In this document: positions 1-12,277 of the stretch, piece by piece | How the letters are laid out: each line of letters starts with the position of its first letter | Numbering within the stretch: the first letter of the stretch is position 1 | NCBI GenBank assembly: GCA_019055375.1 | Contig: JAHQIW010000723.1 | Location: forward strand, 1 to 64,000 | Source of the DNA: Parelaphostrongylus tenuis | Taxonomy: Eukaryota > Nematoda > Chromadorea > Rhabditida > Metastrongylidae | DNA: 64,000 nt | Reading direction: 5' to 3' | The notes under the pieces: generated by a model | Told to the model about the DNA's origin: nothing | Databases searched by the model: none | Seen by the model: only the letters and a program-made list of their open reading frames with translations | Made by a program: the position numbers and the translations under genes

Positions 1-423
1 TCATTATATATATAATGCCATACTTATACACAGTAAGAACTTATGAATTTTAAGCTGATTGACGTTGTTTGGTTTCGAGAGGGCCACGTTCAAAAATTAT
101 AAGTCAGGCTTTGAGAAGTTCAAATCTGCTCGATGCCTCATTGATAAAATTATTTGTATACTTTGTTTTTTCTTTAGGACCTTTTCTCCATAAACAGTTG
201 CACTTGGGCCAAGATAAGTCGTTTTCACAAGTTATCAATAATCATTAGGAGATCGAGAAAATTTATCATATTGTAAAATGCTAGTCGATCTTCTTCAGCG
301 CAGCGGCTATCTCTTTGGTTCGTTCCTGAATGAGCTCTTTTGAAGGAACAAATCTGAACTTATCACTGTTTCGGTATCCCACGCCAATAGTTCAGCTTTT
401 TTGGGAAACTGCTATTGGCACGA

Positions 424-826
424 ATATGACTACACCTCATCACACTACGACCTGCTCATCGACCATCTCTAAGTTGGCGCTATGAGAACCGAGATTCCCA
501 ATGTCACGTAGAAGCGCTTGTCTTCGCAAACACTCGAGCTGATACGTCGACTCGTAATCGCACGAGCTGCAGGCAACCGAACCCTGAGGTCCGAAATTGC
601 GAAACGCTACAGAGATGCGAAAAAGAAGATCTAAAAGAGAGGCGAGCAGCAGTTATGGCAAAAGCTGTAAAAGTTGTGAAGAGCATCCACAGAGCATATC
701 CAAGCTTCGCCAATTACTAGACCGAGTTGATTGCTCTCCGGCGTCCTGACGGAACACTTACAACATCCATGGGGCAACGGAGAAAATCATCCACGATTAC
801 TACTCGGATCTCCTCTCTACTGATTG
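424..826 (+). pseudogene. Decayed RTE-type LINE (non-LTR retrotransposon) fragment
   Basis: Conceptual translation on the plus strand gives the segment between endonuclease and reverse transcriptase typical of nematode RTE elements: KRLSSQTLELIRRLVIARAA, then KERRAAVMAKAVKVVKSIHR, LIALRRPDGT and EKIIHDYYSDLL. The pieces lie in different frames and are broken by stop codons (for example after TEIPNVT and after SFANY) and by at least two frameshifts, so this copy is dead. No reverse transcriptase follows after about 830. Assignment rests on my recognition of the ALRRPDG and IHDYYSDL blocks as RTE-like; the family is common in hookworm genomes. Confidence 0.75.
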
Positions 827-1559
827 ATAAATAATATCAATAACACTTCGGAACGGCTCAAGAGAAGAAAATACTCATTTATTCAAGCTTTGTCGCTAAT
901 AATAGATGATCTGTCCTAGGATTAGGCATTGTTTCTCCGCTTCGAAAAAAAAAAACTCTAAATAAAAGGTGTGACTCTGATACTAAAAGATTTTCTCTAC
1001 ATGTTCATGTTTTCTTCGTGCCTCCAGCAAAGCAATAGCTGAATTGCGCCGCCGATGTGAAACATAATTTTAGTTTCAATTTGACGGCGTTATAAAAGGA
1101 TCTTTTCCAAAAACGGCCACGTGCTAGGATTGAATAATCAGTTGCCGCCGCTAACGCGAAAGAACCCATTTATGACCTCAAAACCATTTTCCGAGACCTT
1201 GATTAGTATTTCCTCCACATTCTCTTCGTTTCTTCTCCATCAATTCATTGAAATTGAAGAAAAGACTACTTGGGTTGATTCCTTGAAGCTGCACTCTGTT
1301 TGACTTCAGCATCATATTAAAGACGAAGTACTTACTTGGTTATTACAAACACATAAGAGTACCAATGGTGAATCAAGTATTTCTATTAAAACTCTCTAAC
1401 ATGTCCGACAGCAAAAAATGAGGAAGTTCAATTATTTTATAGTCTTTCCAAATGGTACTTTCTAATATGGCCGTTCCACATTTTTGTCATATATCTTTAT
1501 GCAGTAATTTTTTATCATCGCTCAAGAAAATCATCGATGCATTGTTTAGTTCAAACCCA

Positions 1560-1965
1560 CTAGATATATCTCTAAGCAGCTTGGAGCAGTGTGGTGTACT
1601 CCTGCCAGATATCTGAAAGCGTAGACCGACCATTTACTTCAAGCTTGAAAACATGTCGCTCAAATGTGGACTTTGTCACACTGCTCATGGTGTTCTATTT
1701 ACGATAAGAAGAACAATAACGGCAATAAATGTTTCTTATGTTGAGTCATGCATTACATCAATTGCATTATTCCTAGGACCAACAACTGACTAGCCTCAGC
1801 GTAGACTGAATGACTTTGTGATTTTCTTATTGAGCAAATTGATATTATAAAGCAGAATAAAAGTAAGGAAGTGAATATATATCATGGAAGTAAGAAACAA
1901 CGGCGTGAAAGTGATGCCAACGTCTGGCGCGTGAGAATTCTGTATGTTCATTGTGAATTCTTTAA
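1560..1965. repeat. Dispersed repeat, copy 1 (partner near 10.6-10.93 kb)
   Basis: Shares an ordered set of blocks with 10580-10930: a GTCACRCTG...TGTTCT block, a CGGCAATAAA/AGCGATAAAT block, then AGAATAAAAG(C/T)AA and ATCATGGAAGTAA. No coding capacity is visible. The family is unidentified. Confidence 0.45.
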
Positions 1966-3184
1966 TCACCTTAATATTTCCCTCGAAAAAGCAACTCTAG
2001 AAGCTTCAAAATCCAACAAGCTTATTCGCTGTCCTCTTTTATGATGGGAGTTCTGCGAGTTTAGTTTACTGAATGCCCACTATCAAGACGGCCGTCAACA
2101 GCAAATCGACAAGTATCAATAATCATCTAAGCCAAGCCATTAAGGCTAACATAAAACCTATAACGATATTAACTGGTTGTTGATGTAGGGCCACACTAAC
2201 TTTGGTAGTAAACAACAGCACATCTTTGAGATTGAGTTGGTTTTTTGTTATTTTTACAATATTTCGTCAACGGAATTCATCAACTTCATCATTGCCTTTG
2301 TTTGAGGTATGCGCTTCTCTAACGAAGCTTGCGGCAGTGATAAGATGATAACATGATAAGCTGAATTAACTGAGTGATACTGTTAGAAGATATTGAAAGA
2401 TAATACAATGAAGATTTAGGGAAAACAATTTTCATTTTAATAGGCAGCATTTTACAGACAGTTATGTGTGAAAATGGCGATACAATGACCCAATCTTCAG
2501 GTAATTGGTTCTTTTTACTGACTGAGGTAATCTTCGGAAAATTTCGTTCGATGATAACGTTCACAAGGAGTTCGGTGCATAGATGTCTGTAGTGGGGACT
2601 GATTTCAAAGCGATATAGTAAGTGTTGTCTATGCACTGGTGTCAATGTTAGAGAATTTCGTTAACAACCTAACAGTACGTAACTAAGTCTCCGTTTGCAA
2701 TTCAATCAATATGTTTATTATAACAAGATTTTTGGGCAAAATGCATAATATTTTCCTTGTTGATTAGAACTACAACACGAGCTTGTTGAAAAATTGTTGA
2801 TTCGACTATCGATTCAACGCGTCTCATCTTTTTCAGAACACACAACTCCAGTCGCTAGTCCACTGTTGTAGCTAATTAATAGACGCTTCATCCTGTATAT
2901 AAGGGGTTTGTCAAGTGAGGTTCTCATCGACGTGGGTTCTCGCTCAATGAAAGCTTGACTGAAGCAAAGGCAAAGATCCACCACGAGGATGGGGCGAGAA
3001 TGGGACGTCGGCCGAATCAGTTGGCTACTAAGAAGGCGAAAAACGTCAAACTTTTGCTGAAAAAAATACGTATTTATCAACAAGCTCGTGCTACAGGCTT
3101 AATCAGCAAAGAGAATGGTATTGATTGGTTATGCTGACGTTAGAGGAGAGTTGATTTACAACACAATCCATAATCAGGAATCAT

Positions 3185-3345
3185 TTTATTTGACCGTCTA
3201 TTGTGGTGGTATGATGTTTCAATAAACCCAATAATGCAGAGTGGTGTGCAAAAACATTTGCGACTGCTGGGACTCAAACCGAGACTTCACTCTTTCTGGG
3301 AGCTCGTGCTGAACCGTTGCACCAACTGACGCCAGTTTTGGCACC
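3185..3345 (-). repeat. tRNA-derived repeat, single arm (family T1)
   Basis: On the minus strand the segment reads as a tRNA-like head: TTGGTGCAACGGTTCAGCACG resembles a polymerase III A box, and CGGTTTGAGTCCC resembles a B box. It is followed by a TTTGCRNNTGTTTTTGCACACCACTCT tail. The same head and tail occur near 28.7, 46.2, 50.8, 51.0, 52.8 and 52.9 kb. Here only one arm is present, preceded by the conserved terminus TTTTATTTGACCG. Confidence 0.6.
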
Positions 3346-6300
3346 ACTCTTTCGACGATACAGCGCGTTATCTATCAACAGTTTTTGTACACCAATCTAC
3401 ATTATTGCGTTTATTGAAACAATCCATAATATTTATTGTTTTGAAAAACTCGCAAAATCAACATGAAGTGTATTGCTGTAAATCAGCAAAATCAATCTGT
3501 TTCATGAAGTTATCTCTTCTTTTCAAACCAAAGTACCCAACTTCATATCCACTGTGCGGAAGTCAGTACTTCCCGAATTCACACCACTTTCTCGCGTCCA
3601 CTAGTGGCGAAAATTCCGGATTTATTTATGAAATTCTGCCACAGTCTGGATATTTTCCGCATTCGCCATACATGTCATTGAATGCTAGTTGAATCAATTC
3701 CGTGTGCAAACCTTAAACTGCTGTACTGGGGCCTTACCATATAAATTAAAAGGATTGCGCTAATTCTATATAAATCTACTAGAAATGTTCCGACCTACAG
3801 ATGATCATAGACATGGTCGATTCGTTGCGCTGTCAAATGAGCACCGTCTTTGCAATGTTAAGAGATTCATTCGCTTTGCGCAATTTTTAGTAATATAAAA
3901 TATAAATCATTATGAATTCATGTCTAAGAGTGTCTAGAGCAGTTATTAGTGTTGTTTCATCATGCATGCATAGCTAGCCCTAGATGATTAGTCCCGGTGA
4001 AAACACGTCTTTCATAACAACAGAGTGAGTAAGTGGTATAGTTTTGGTGAAACAATGAATCACGGACTTTATATATCGGTAATAGGGTCAGCTTATGTGG
4101 TTTAAAGCTAACGAGAAAGAAGAATCACGTTTAACGCTCAGTATTCGGTACGCGTAGATTAAAGATTTCTGACGTTGACATATTCTTTACTACAACCGTT
4201 GTTTGGATATAGAAATAAACTTGAGTTTCCGAAAAACCGACTCTCGACATCCCCGGCATGTTGAATAGAAAGCGATCATTGAAAAAAAAGAAAAATCTAA
4301 GCGCTAATCTTTGATCAAAGCTTTTGTGAAGTTGATGTATCTTGTTCACGATCAGTGGTTGCGGTCGAAGACGTCGTCTTTTCGAGAGCGCGAACTATTC
4401 ATGTAACGATATTCGTATAATTATGCAAATCACTCATACAATTTATGGAGAATGATAATATTTGTAAGCGTTACTAAAGTCAAGAGTGACTACTCACCGT
4501 GTTAGCGGATGTAATACTACCTATGTTCTTTGGGCGGGATAGGGTTTGGACTTGCTCTCTCCTCTCCCTCTCCACCCCTTTTCCCTGCCACCAGGTCAGA
4601 TCTAATGAAAGTCTCAGCTAAACCTCAGACTAGCGAATCATTCTGAGATAAGGTGCCACAGAGTTGGTTACGGTCAGGCACTCTCGCTTTTTGTGCATTC
4701 ACGGTTTCTTAGATTATACCCAAGAAGCCGTGAGAGCAAAATCGTCACCGCGGTTGCGTTACTTTTTGACTTACCGTATGACTGATCTTTTTATGAGAAC
4801 ATAAAGAGGTCTACCCGTTTAGCCTATGTATTCGTCACCGGATGGCGGACAATCAGAAGTATATTATACCTGCGCTTATACACTCTGTATCTCTAACATC
4901 AGTAATATCACGAAGTGTGTTAGAATCTTTGAACACGAATCAAAAAACGTCGATTCGAAACACTGTCAATGCTTATAATAAAGTTAAGAATCCACGAACG
5001 AACAAAAATGAAGAGTAACCAGGCATAATCAATATAGTTTGAGCATTGGCTGACAATTTTGTTTAATCTGATTACTGACAGGAGAGGGGGAGTTGAATGT
5101 CATGCCGAGCAAAGAAAATGGGTAGACACCTTACACCTGATAATACGGTGAGTGGTTTCTGTTTAGTGAGTAATGCAACGCTCACAAGTACCCTAGATTC
5201 TCGTAAATTGTATAAGTAAAGCATAATTACACGAATAGCGCTAGATAAGCACACTTACGTTATGAGGGAGGGGACCTTGCTTTCAGTCGTGAAGAAGGCA
5301 TACCAATGTCGTAAAAGTTGTAAATACAGATCAGTTGTGAAGATATACAATCTCATTAATTGAGTTTAATATCTCGAGTTCATTACTGCACAGAACTTTC
5401 GATTTTTAGATATCTTATCTTTGACTTTAATGTGATTCCAACACTTTCACTCAGTTTGTGTCTTTAAATTGTCATTTATGAAGATGTGTTTGGTGGTTCG
5501 ACTGATTTAAAAAGACAGTTATCGTCTCAATCACTGCCTTAACTATATTATTCTTAGATTATTCTGAGCGATCTGTTCAACCACCTTATATCTGCAACGT
5601 GAGCAGTGAAGTTCAAGCCGATCATGAGAAACCGGTACAGTACCGAGCTTTGCCAATCAGAATCAAATCGGTAAACTTTGATACCTACTTGATCGTTACG
5701 CTTTACTCAAAAATAGGTTTGCGTGAATTCAATGCTGGCAACACACTGAGATGAAAGCATGCAGAGGTCTCAACGGAACAGCAAGGCAGTTTATGTGATA
5801 ACAAATGGCACTTAGATATTTCAATAATGGAAACATGGGTATTCTAGAGCTTCGAGTTATAAATGGGCTGTATCAATCAATGTATTTCTCATTTATCACA
5901 ATACAGTTTCGACGATCTGTGAGTAGGAAAATCCACCCCTTTTACTTGAAAGTGGAGGTTACAATTGCTTTGAACCATTGCCAATGTCATGTCGATTACT
6001 GAAGCTCGTCCCCATTTGTTGACTCCAAACCACAGTTTTCAGCCCCCATTATTTGCGTATATCAATAAAGTTGACAAAATGTTTACCACATTTTGTGGTC
6101 ATCGACTATAGCTTCAGCTTTTTCTGTCAGAATCTGATCGACGTAAAAAGGATTAAAGATAATGCTCAGGGGATTGATCAATCCCTAAAGGGTGCGCCAT
6201 TCACTCGACTTCATCAATGCGTATTTGGCGTATGCGGTGACTTGATGTAGTATATTAATCAACCAATATAGGAATGTTGTCCTATAAGCGAAGTCCTCGA

Positions 6301-8964
6301 TTTTGGCGAGTAGCGAATGATTGGTGAGGTTGACACGCGTGGTCGAGCTAACTTTTGACCCAAATAGATATAAAATCCATGATTCAGTCAATTCTCATGC
6401 GAGTAAAACTTATGTAAAAGTTATGGGAACAAATAGGTTAATTTCCGAAGCTGATTATGCCTTTGGAATTCTTCATCGAATCTTTGTTTTTCTAATTGAG
6501 CCAAACACGAAATTTTCTATGACATTATTTATTCAAACAGCCAACGTTTTGGCGGTTTCACCTTTTTCAAAGCCGCTTTTCATAAGTCCTCTACTTGAAC
6601 ATCTCAGAAAAAACTTATAAAAGGAGTTTCTGGAGAAGTCGAAAACCGCCGAAAACTTGGTTGTTTGAGCAAATAATAAAATAAAATCTCGTGCTTGGTT
6701 CATTGAAAAAACAAGCAATTATGCTGCTCTATGTAAATGCCATCTCATAAATGCAATCACAGATGTACAAATGTGAGGAGCAACGTGTTATCCTAATGGC
6801 ACCACCGTTTCGTGGATTTTCCGCACTTGTACGATTTCAGTGTCGTGCTAAATTACATCATATTGAAAGAATTAATGTCAGAGGTATGATCGATTGACGA
6901 ACATCAGCTAAGCTTTTTATAATATACATGAATCCAAAAGAAATTATTTGAGACCTAAAAGTTGAGACTGTTACACCATGAACCGAACGAAGCACATATC
7001 ATTCATTATCTCGAGAGGTGTTCATTTCACGATACAAAGTGTTACACCAAAACTTTCGTATAGAAATAAACAATATATGTACGAAAGGTGCAGCCTGAGG
7101 CAAGGTCCAAAGAATTTTTTTGCTGCGCACTTGCTTCCAAGAAAAAGTAGTTGTATTTTTTGAAGATCATCTAGGAAACTTGAAGAAAAGAAAAAGAAAG
7201 AAAATTACCGTTTACTTATTGATAGCAGGAAGGATAGAAAGGATTACTTTCTCACGAGGTACAGTTCTCACAGCAGGGCGTGCAACAGTTGGCTTGTAAC
7301 AAAGTTCTCAAACCTTCTCATATTTAACTGAGTCAAGTAATTGAGAATTAATACCTTCCGTGTTGACCTTTTTTTGAGAAATATGCCATGTGTGCGCTGA
7401 TCACTACCACTGATCACTACAAACGTGATTGAATGCATAATTTACCAACCGATTTCATGTTTAACTCGGAAGAAGAAAAGGGATATGCTTCTGAAACAGT
7501 ACAATATCCGCCCATTTCTTAGTAATGAGAGCAGAAAAAGCTATACTACAAACGAAGCAAAGCTCGTATAAAAAGTAGAAAAGTTGAAGTACAGGTTTTC
7601 CATCAATTTGCCAATTTGCCGTCGTTGGTTGAAGACATTGTGGCAAAGCAACCTCTTCAAGGATTAGCTAGCTCCCTCTAACTATTGCAATAATTGTGCT
7701 AACAATGGTCTTCTACTTATAATTGAAACTTGAATGTGTAAGCATATATATGTATATATATTTTCTCACAAAAATGCTCATTACATCCTTTTTGTTCATA
7801 ATAACAAGATCAAATTCAGACCTCAACCCAGGAGCGAAGTAACGGAGCAATCGATATGAAAGAAAGACAGTCGTGCATAAACTAACCCAGCACTATAGCA
7901 TCGAAATTGTTTTATGTATGTTATCTGCGTGATTAAAAGTGATGAAAAATTTGTTGATAGATCACAGACTGCGATATTTTGAACTAAAGGTAAAAATAGC
8001 GTGTGTGCACAATGGTAGTGGGAGCCCTGCAATAGGCGTGTGGTCGATGATTCATTCTCAGGCCCAAAGCTCACTAAGTTTTTGCTTCTACTGAGCTGGA
8101 TAAGTTGGTATCAGGCATGTGTGAGTGCATAGCAGCACTGGACTATTTTCAGCTTCAAATTGACAAAACATATTAACCTTTGAAACTCACTCAGTTGATT
8201 TTCAATCAGATTTCAAGATTGAATGAAGTGAGGACATTTTGATTCGCGAAGCGTGTGGCGAAAATCTAAGAGTGGGGAATCACTTTTTCGGCACACTTTG
8301 TTGATCCTTCTTGAGAGTTTTTTGTCACGGTGCGGATACCAGTACTTCCAGAATTCAACTCGTTGTTTCTTCTACTTCTTGAAGGTCTTAGAAATACTGG
8401 TTGAGCGAGTCTCGGATTCAGTTTTGGTTAAAGATGATTGTGTCTTATCTCATTTAATGTCAAAACGGACATCTAGTAAAATGTGCAATGAAAGATTTCA
8501 TTCAGACCTTCCGAAATGATTTATATGCTTGAAGTTTGACTTTATTATTAAGCAAACCCATGGCTGTGGTGACTCACTATAGATTGACTCTTAGGAAAAC
8601 TACAATCGCATATAACCTTCTCTGGAACTGGTAAATTACTGACGAGGGACAAAATCGAACGAGATGATGATTGATAGTGCAAACTACAACACTACATGGG
8701 TTTGCTTCAGTAGATACCTTCAGTTTCATAAGATATATCTAATACCAGTACTTTCAAAATTATACAATACTTCGCTCTGACTGTGTCACCATTATGTGGA
8801 TAATTCCTTGATAAACGACAATGAGACTACTTTTTTCAATCTAAATAGGACGAATAACACGTAATCACAACCCATAAGCGCTTGTGCACTTACCCGAAAT
8901 ACATGCTTACGAAAGATATGTGCTCTATATTTTTTTCAGCATGTAGTCAACAGCTATCACCTGT

Positions 8965-9140
8965 CACCTGCCTTCCGATTGATCGTCGGGTGACTCAAGC
9001 GGGTACCAGCAACACTTCCAATTTTCCCTATCGCGTACAAGATTAGCCCAGTGGGTTCTCCTTGCTCTAGGGATTCGTTAAGCATCAACCTTTTTTCCAC
9101 GCTTTTAGTGAAGAAATCAGACCAATAAGTCCGATGGTCT
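8965..9140. repeat. Dispersed repeat, copy 1 (partner 34.36-34.53 kb)
   Basis: About 170 bp closely matched in the same orientation at 34360-34535. Shared blocks include GATCGTCGRGTGACTC, ACCAGCAACACTTCCA, TAGCCCAGTGGGT and CTCCTTGCTCTAG. No terminal inverted repeat or coding sequence was recognised. Confidence 0.6.
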
Positions 9141-9904
9141 TTCTGTAGAGCTTTTGGTATCTCAAGAAAATCAGTCGGCAACGGCTCTCGTCTATCGGTT
9201 GTCGTTGAAGCGCATCACGTATCGGACCCACCTTACTTCCGATATTCTGGGGTGTAGAACGGCATCTTCGATCCTCCTTCTTTGACTTAGGTCGGAATTT
9301 CGGATATTTTCGCATTTGCGAGATAAAAAAAGTACCAGACTGGTCTTGGACTTGTTTGGGAAGATAAGCAGCACTATGTCGCTTTAGTGGAAGGCCATCG
9401 TGAGTCATTGTAAAGGCCAGATATGCATTTAATCACCTCAAATGTAGCTAAAAATAATAACGAATGCATGGCGCATCCCTCAGGGACTGTCATCACCGAG
9501 GGCTTTATCTTTTATTCTTCTAACTATTTCTCCGAGGCCTTAGTAATTTCATAGCTAAGTCTTTTTTTTCATCGTTTCATAAAAATTTGAAGGTTAGATC
9601 GTTCGGAGTTGGTCAATCTCTCTAAGATGAACCTCTATCTGAATTCAGCGTACTAGAAGTCATGTGTAGCAACTGTTCCACGGAGCCGTTGTTACTTTCA
9701 TGGGCGAAGCCGTGGATCACGAGACAAGAAGGTAACTTGCTGTACCGCAAATGGTCCTTAAAAGGGCACGACTACGGCAGCTTTTGTATGGTCATCGAGG
9801 CTCAAACCATTGCGAAATCTGGCCGCGTCTTGAGCGGTTGCTGCCATCACTCGTCTCTCACGATCATTTCATTTCATTTTTAGTCGTTCTGTTTATGTTC
9901 TCAT

Positions 9905-10300
9905 CACTCAGTTACCAATAAAGCTCATCGCATTGTAAGCGGAGCTCACGACTACGGCTGTGAACCAGTCTCATGGGTTCTCTTTGGCCCGCCTTCGGGA
10001 TGAGCTCCAGTCCATGTATATAATCACCCAGAATCCTTCCGACATATTTAATCATCCAGTGGCCCCCACCTTTGGTGCTTAGGCGTTGCTCGGGTCAAGC
10101 ACAACTGCATCCAGAAGTTAGCCGTCTAGTTAAGCCCCGCAGTCTTAATTCACTGTATCGCTTCACCTCGTTCACTAATCGATTCTCCAGTATATCATTT
10201 CACGTTGTCAGTTCGCACTTATTACAATATTATGGTAGTCACGCAGTCATTTACCGTTATTATTGCCACGTTCTTGTTGTGTTACTATTGTACTTATTAT
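9905..10300 (+). mobile_element. LTR-like segment, copy 1
   Basis: Shares with 19149-19609 the block TGTAAGCGGAGC and, further on, a GGTGCTT...GCAACTG/GCAGTCC...GCCGYCTAGTTA block at similar spacing. Both segments have raised GC content and an AT-rich end. No flanking gag or pol gene was recognised, so a solo LTR or another repeat type is equally possible. Confidence 0.3.
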
Positions 10301-10579
10301 AAATTTGATAAGGTTGTCTTATTATCCTCTATAATAAAACTAATATTTACTCGATATGTCAACATCACTAGCCGTTAGCTGCAACACTTCTATCAATAAG
10401 ACAAACTGAAGGCAACGGTGAGCTCAACCCGTTGCCTTACCATGGAATACGTGTTTCGCTAGTACACTAACCTTAGGATGCTCAACAGTGATCCAAGTCC
10501 TTATTACCAATGCGGTTATTCTTCAGTCGCTCCAATAATTGCTACATTTTTAGTGTGGTCGTCCCAAGTTATAGTTATA

Positions 10580-10930
10580 AATCTTACGTAGTGATTTGCT
10601 TGCCAGTGCTCTAAGACATTCGTTAATTCACTCATTTAATTTACATCACTTTGCTGCGGAAATAAGTGGCTTGAAAGAGTGTGCTGTAGTTTATTTTGGA
10701 TGCAATACGATATCTGATGGTCTACACTAATCGCCTAGTTCAGAACTCGAAAAGAAATTGCACACAACGTAAACCTTGTCACGCTGTTCTATGTTGTTCT
10801 CAGTGATAACAGCGATAAATTTTCATCGTGCCCGAGCATTCTTGACATCAAATATAACAGCATTAGACAGAATAAAAGCAATGAAGCGAACTGATATTAT
10901 GGAAGTAACACAAACACAATGTAGGTCATA
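10580..10930. repeat. Dispersed repeat, copy 2 (partner near 1.56-1.96 kb)
   Basis: Diverged second copy of the repeat at 1560-1965 with the same block order and orientation. Family unidentified. Confidence 0.45.
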
Positions 10931-12277
10931 TCAGTGCTTTTGCACAAACTATTTCAATGACTGATTTTAATTGTCTTACAATTGGACTTCTTTTAGTGTA
11001 CGACAATGTGTAAAGTTTGTATGCACGTGTGTTTGTTCATTGTGAGCGGTGGGCATAATTTCGTACACACCCAATAATCACTGGCTTTTCTAGCGGGACA
11101 CAGCTTTTTCACCAGTGCATTAAACGGAAAACCAATGGAACAAAAAATTTTGGAAATGGAATTGGTTGTTGGAAAGGTATTAGTGACGATGTTAAAAAGA
11201 AAGTGCTTTTTGAAAGTGGTAAATCGCTTTGAAGAAAAAGTGCGGCATAGAGAAGGTGGGCCACCCAAAAGGCCACCCGTTTCCTCGACCTGGAATCGCA
11301 CGCAAAGTTTATCATTCCTGACAAGCAGTTCGCTGTTTCTTGTATTTTATCGACAAACTTACTTTTGAGTATTGTGTAAGATGAGAAACTATAGAAACAT
11401 ATAGATTTCTCTTCTTTAAATGAGCATCTTTATTAATGTTGATCACAGAATGAACGCATAGTGGAGGAAGGGTTTTCTCTTCACACAGGACGCTAATATG
11501 GACAGAGGAAGTAGGAGCAGAAGCGGAGATTATGCAAAATCCGTGCAAGTTAAACGGTTACGGAAACTATGTGAGCGCTCTAAGTACTAGAAAGATGGTC
11601 TCAGAAAATTAGTGTTTCACGCCTTTTTTTCTGGTCCCACGGGGTTGCTCCCCAATAACACCTGGTCCGATGAGGAAGACCTTCTCCAATACCAACGGTT
11701 GCCAAGGGGTTTTGAACCTTTTAGCATTTCGAAGACAATGATAAAGATTGTCCCACTGAAAAACCTCTTGAATCTTTTAATTCGTGAAACTGAATCAAAT
11801 TGCTCTTGCTTTTAAGTGAAGACTCTCCTTATCTGTAGAAGAAATGGGAACGTAAAAGAATCGTTGAATTTAAAGCAACCTCTTCGGCCAGGCATTTATT
11901 TTCCGAATCATCTCCACCTCGTTTTCTTCAGAATCTTCGAACTAATCTTGATTTGCTTGGGATCATTCCAATAAGCTTTTCCAATTTTAAATGTGTTGAT
12001 ATCACGTTCAATAGATGTTTTAAAGTAAGTCCAATCTGATTCGTATGTTATGATTTATTGAACATTTCTCTGAATGTCCTGAACAACGTCATACTTTGGC
12101 ACGGTAGGTGAATAAAGATTCCAGTTTCGAAAGAGACCACTTAATGTTTTCTCCATAAGCTCTCAGATTAGACTTTGATTGACACCAGTCGGTGATCACC
12201 AGTTGTAGGCTAAAAAGAATATAAACGTGTAAGCGAAAATAACATACACAATGCCGAGAATGTTTGTTCGATCAATT

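Larger units (their letters stand above)
832..8950. other. Intergenic DNA without recognisable genes
   Basis: Apart from the repeats listed separately (1560-1965, 3185-3345), I see no exon with both conserved protein similarity and credible splice sites on either strand. Open frames here are 60-108 codons, the range expected by chance in sequence of this composition. A short TA/TG microsatellite lies near 7743-7763. Confidence 0.5.

Noticed and set aside
2319..9408. Numerous 60-108-codon open frames in the first 9.4 kb
   Set aside because: Lengths are within chance expectation, with no conserved motifs and frequent overlap on both strands.
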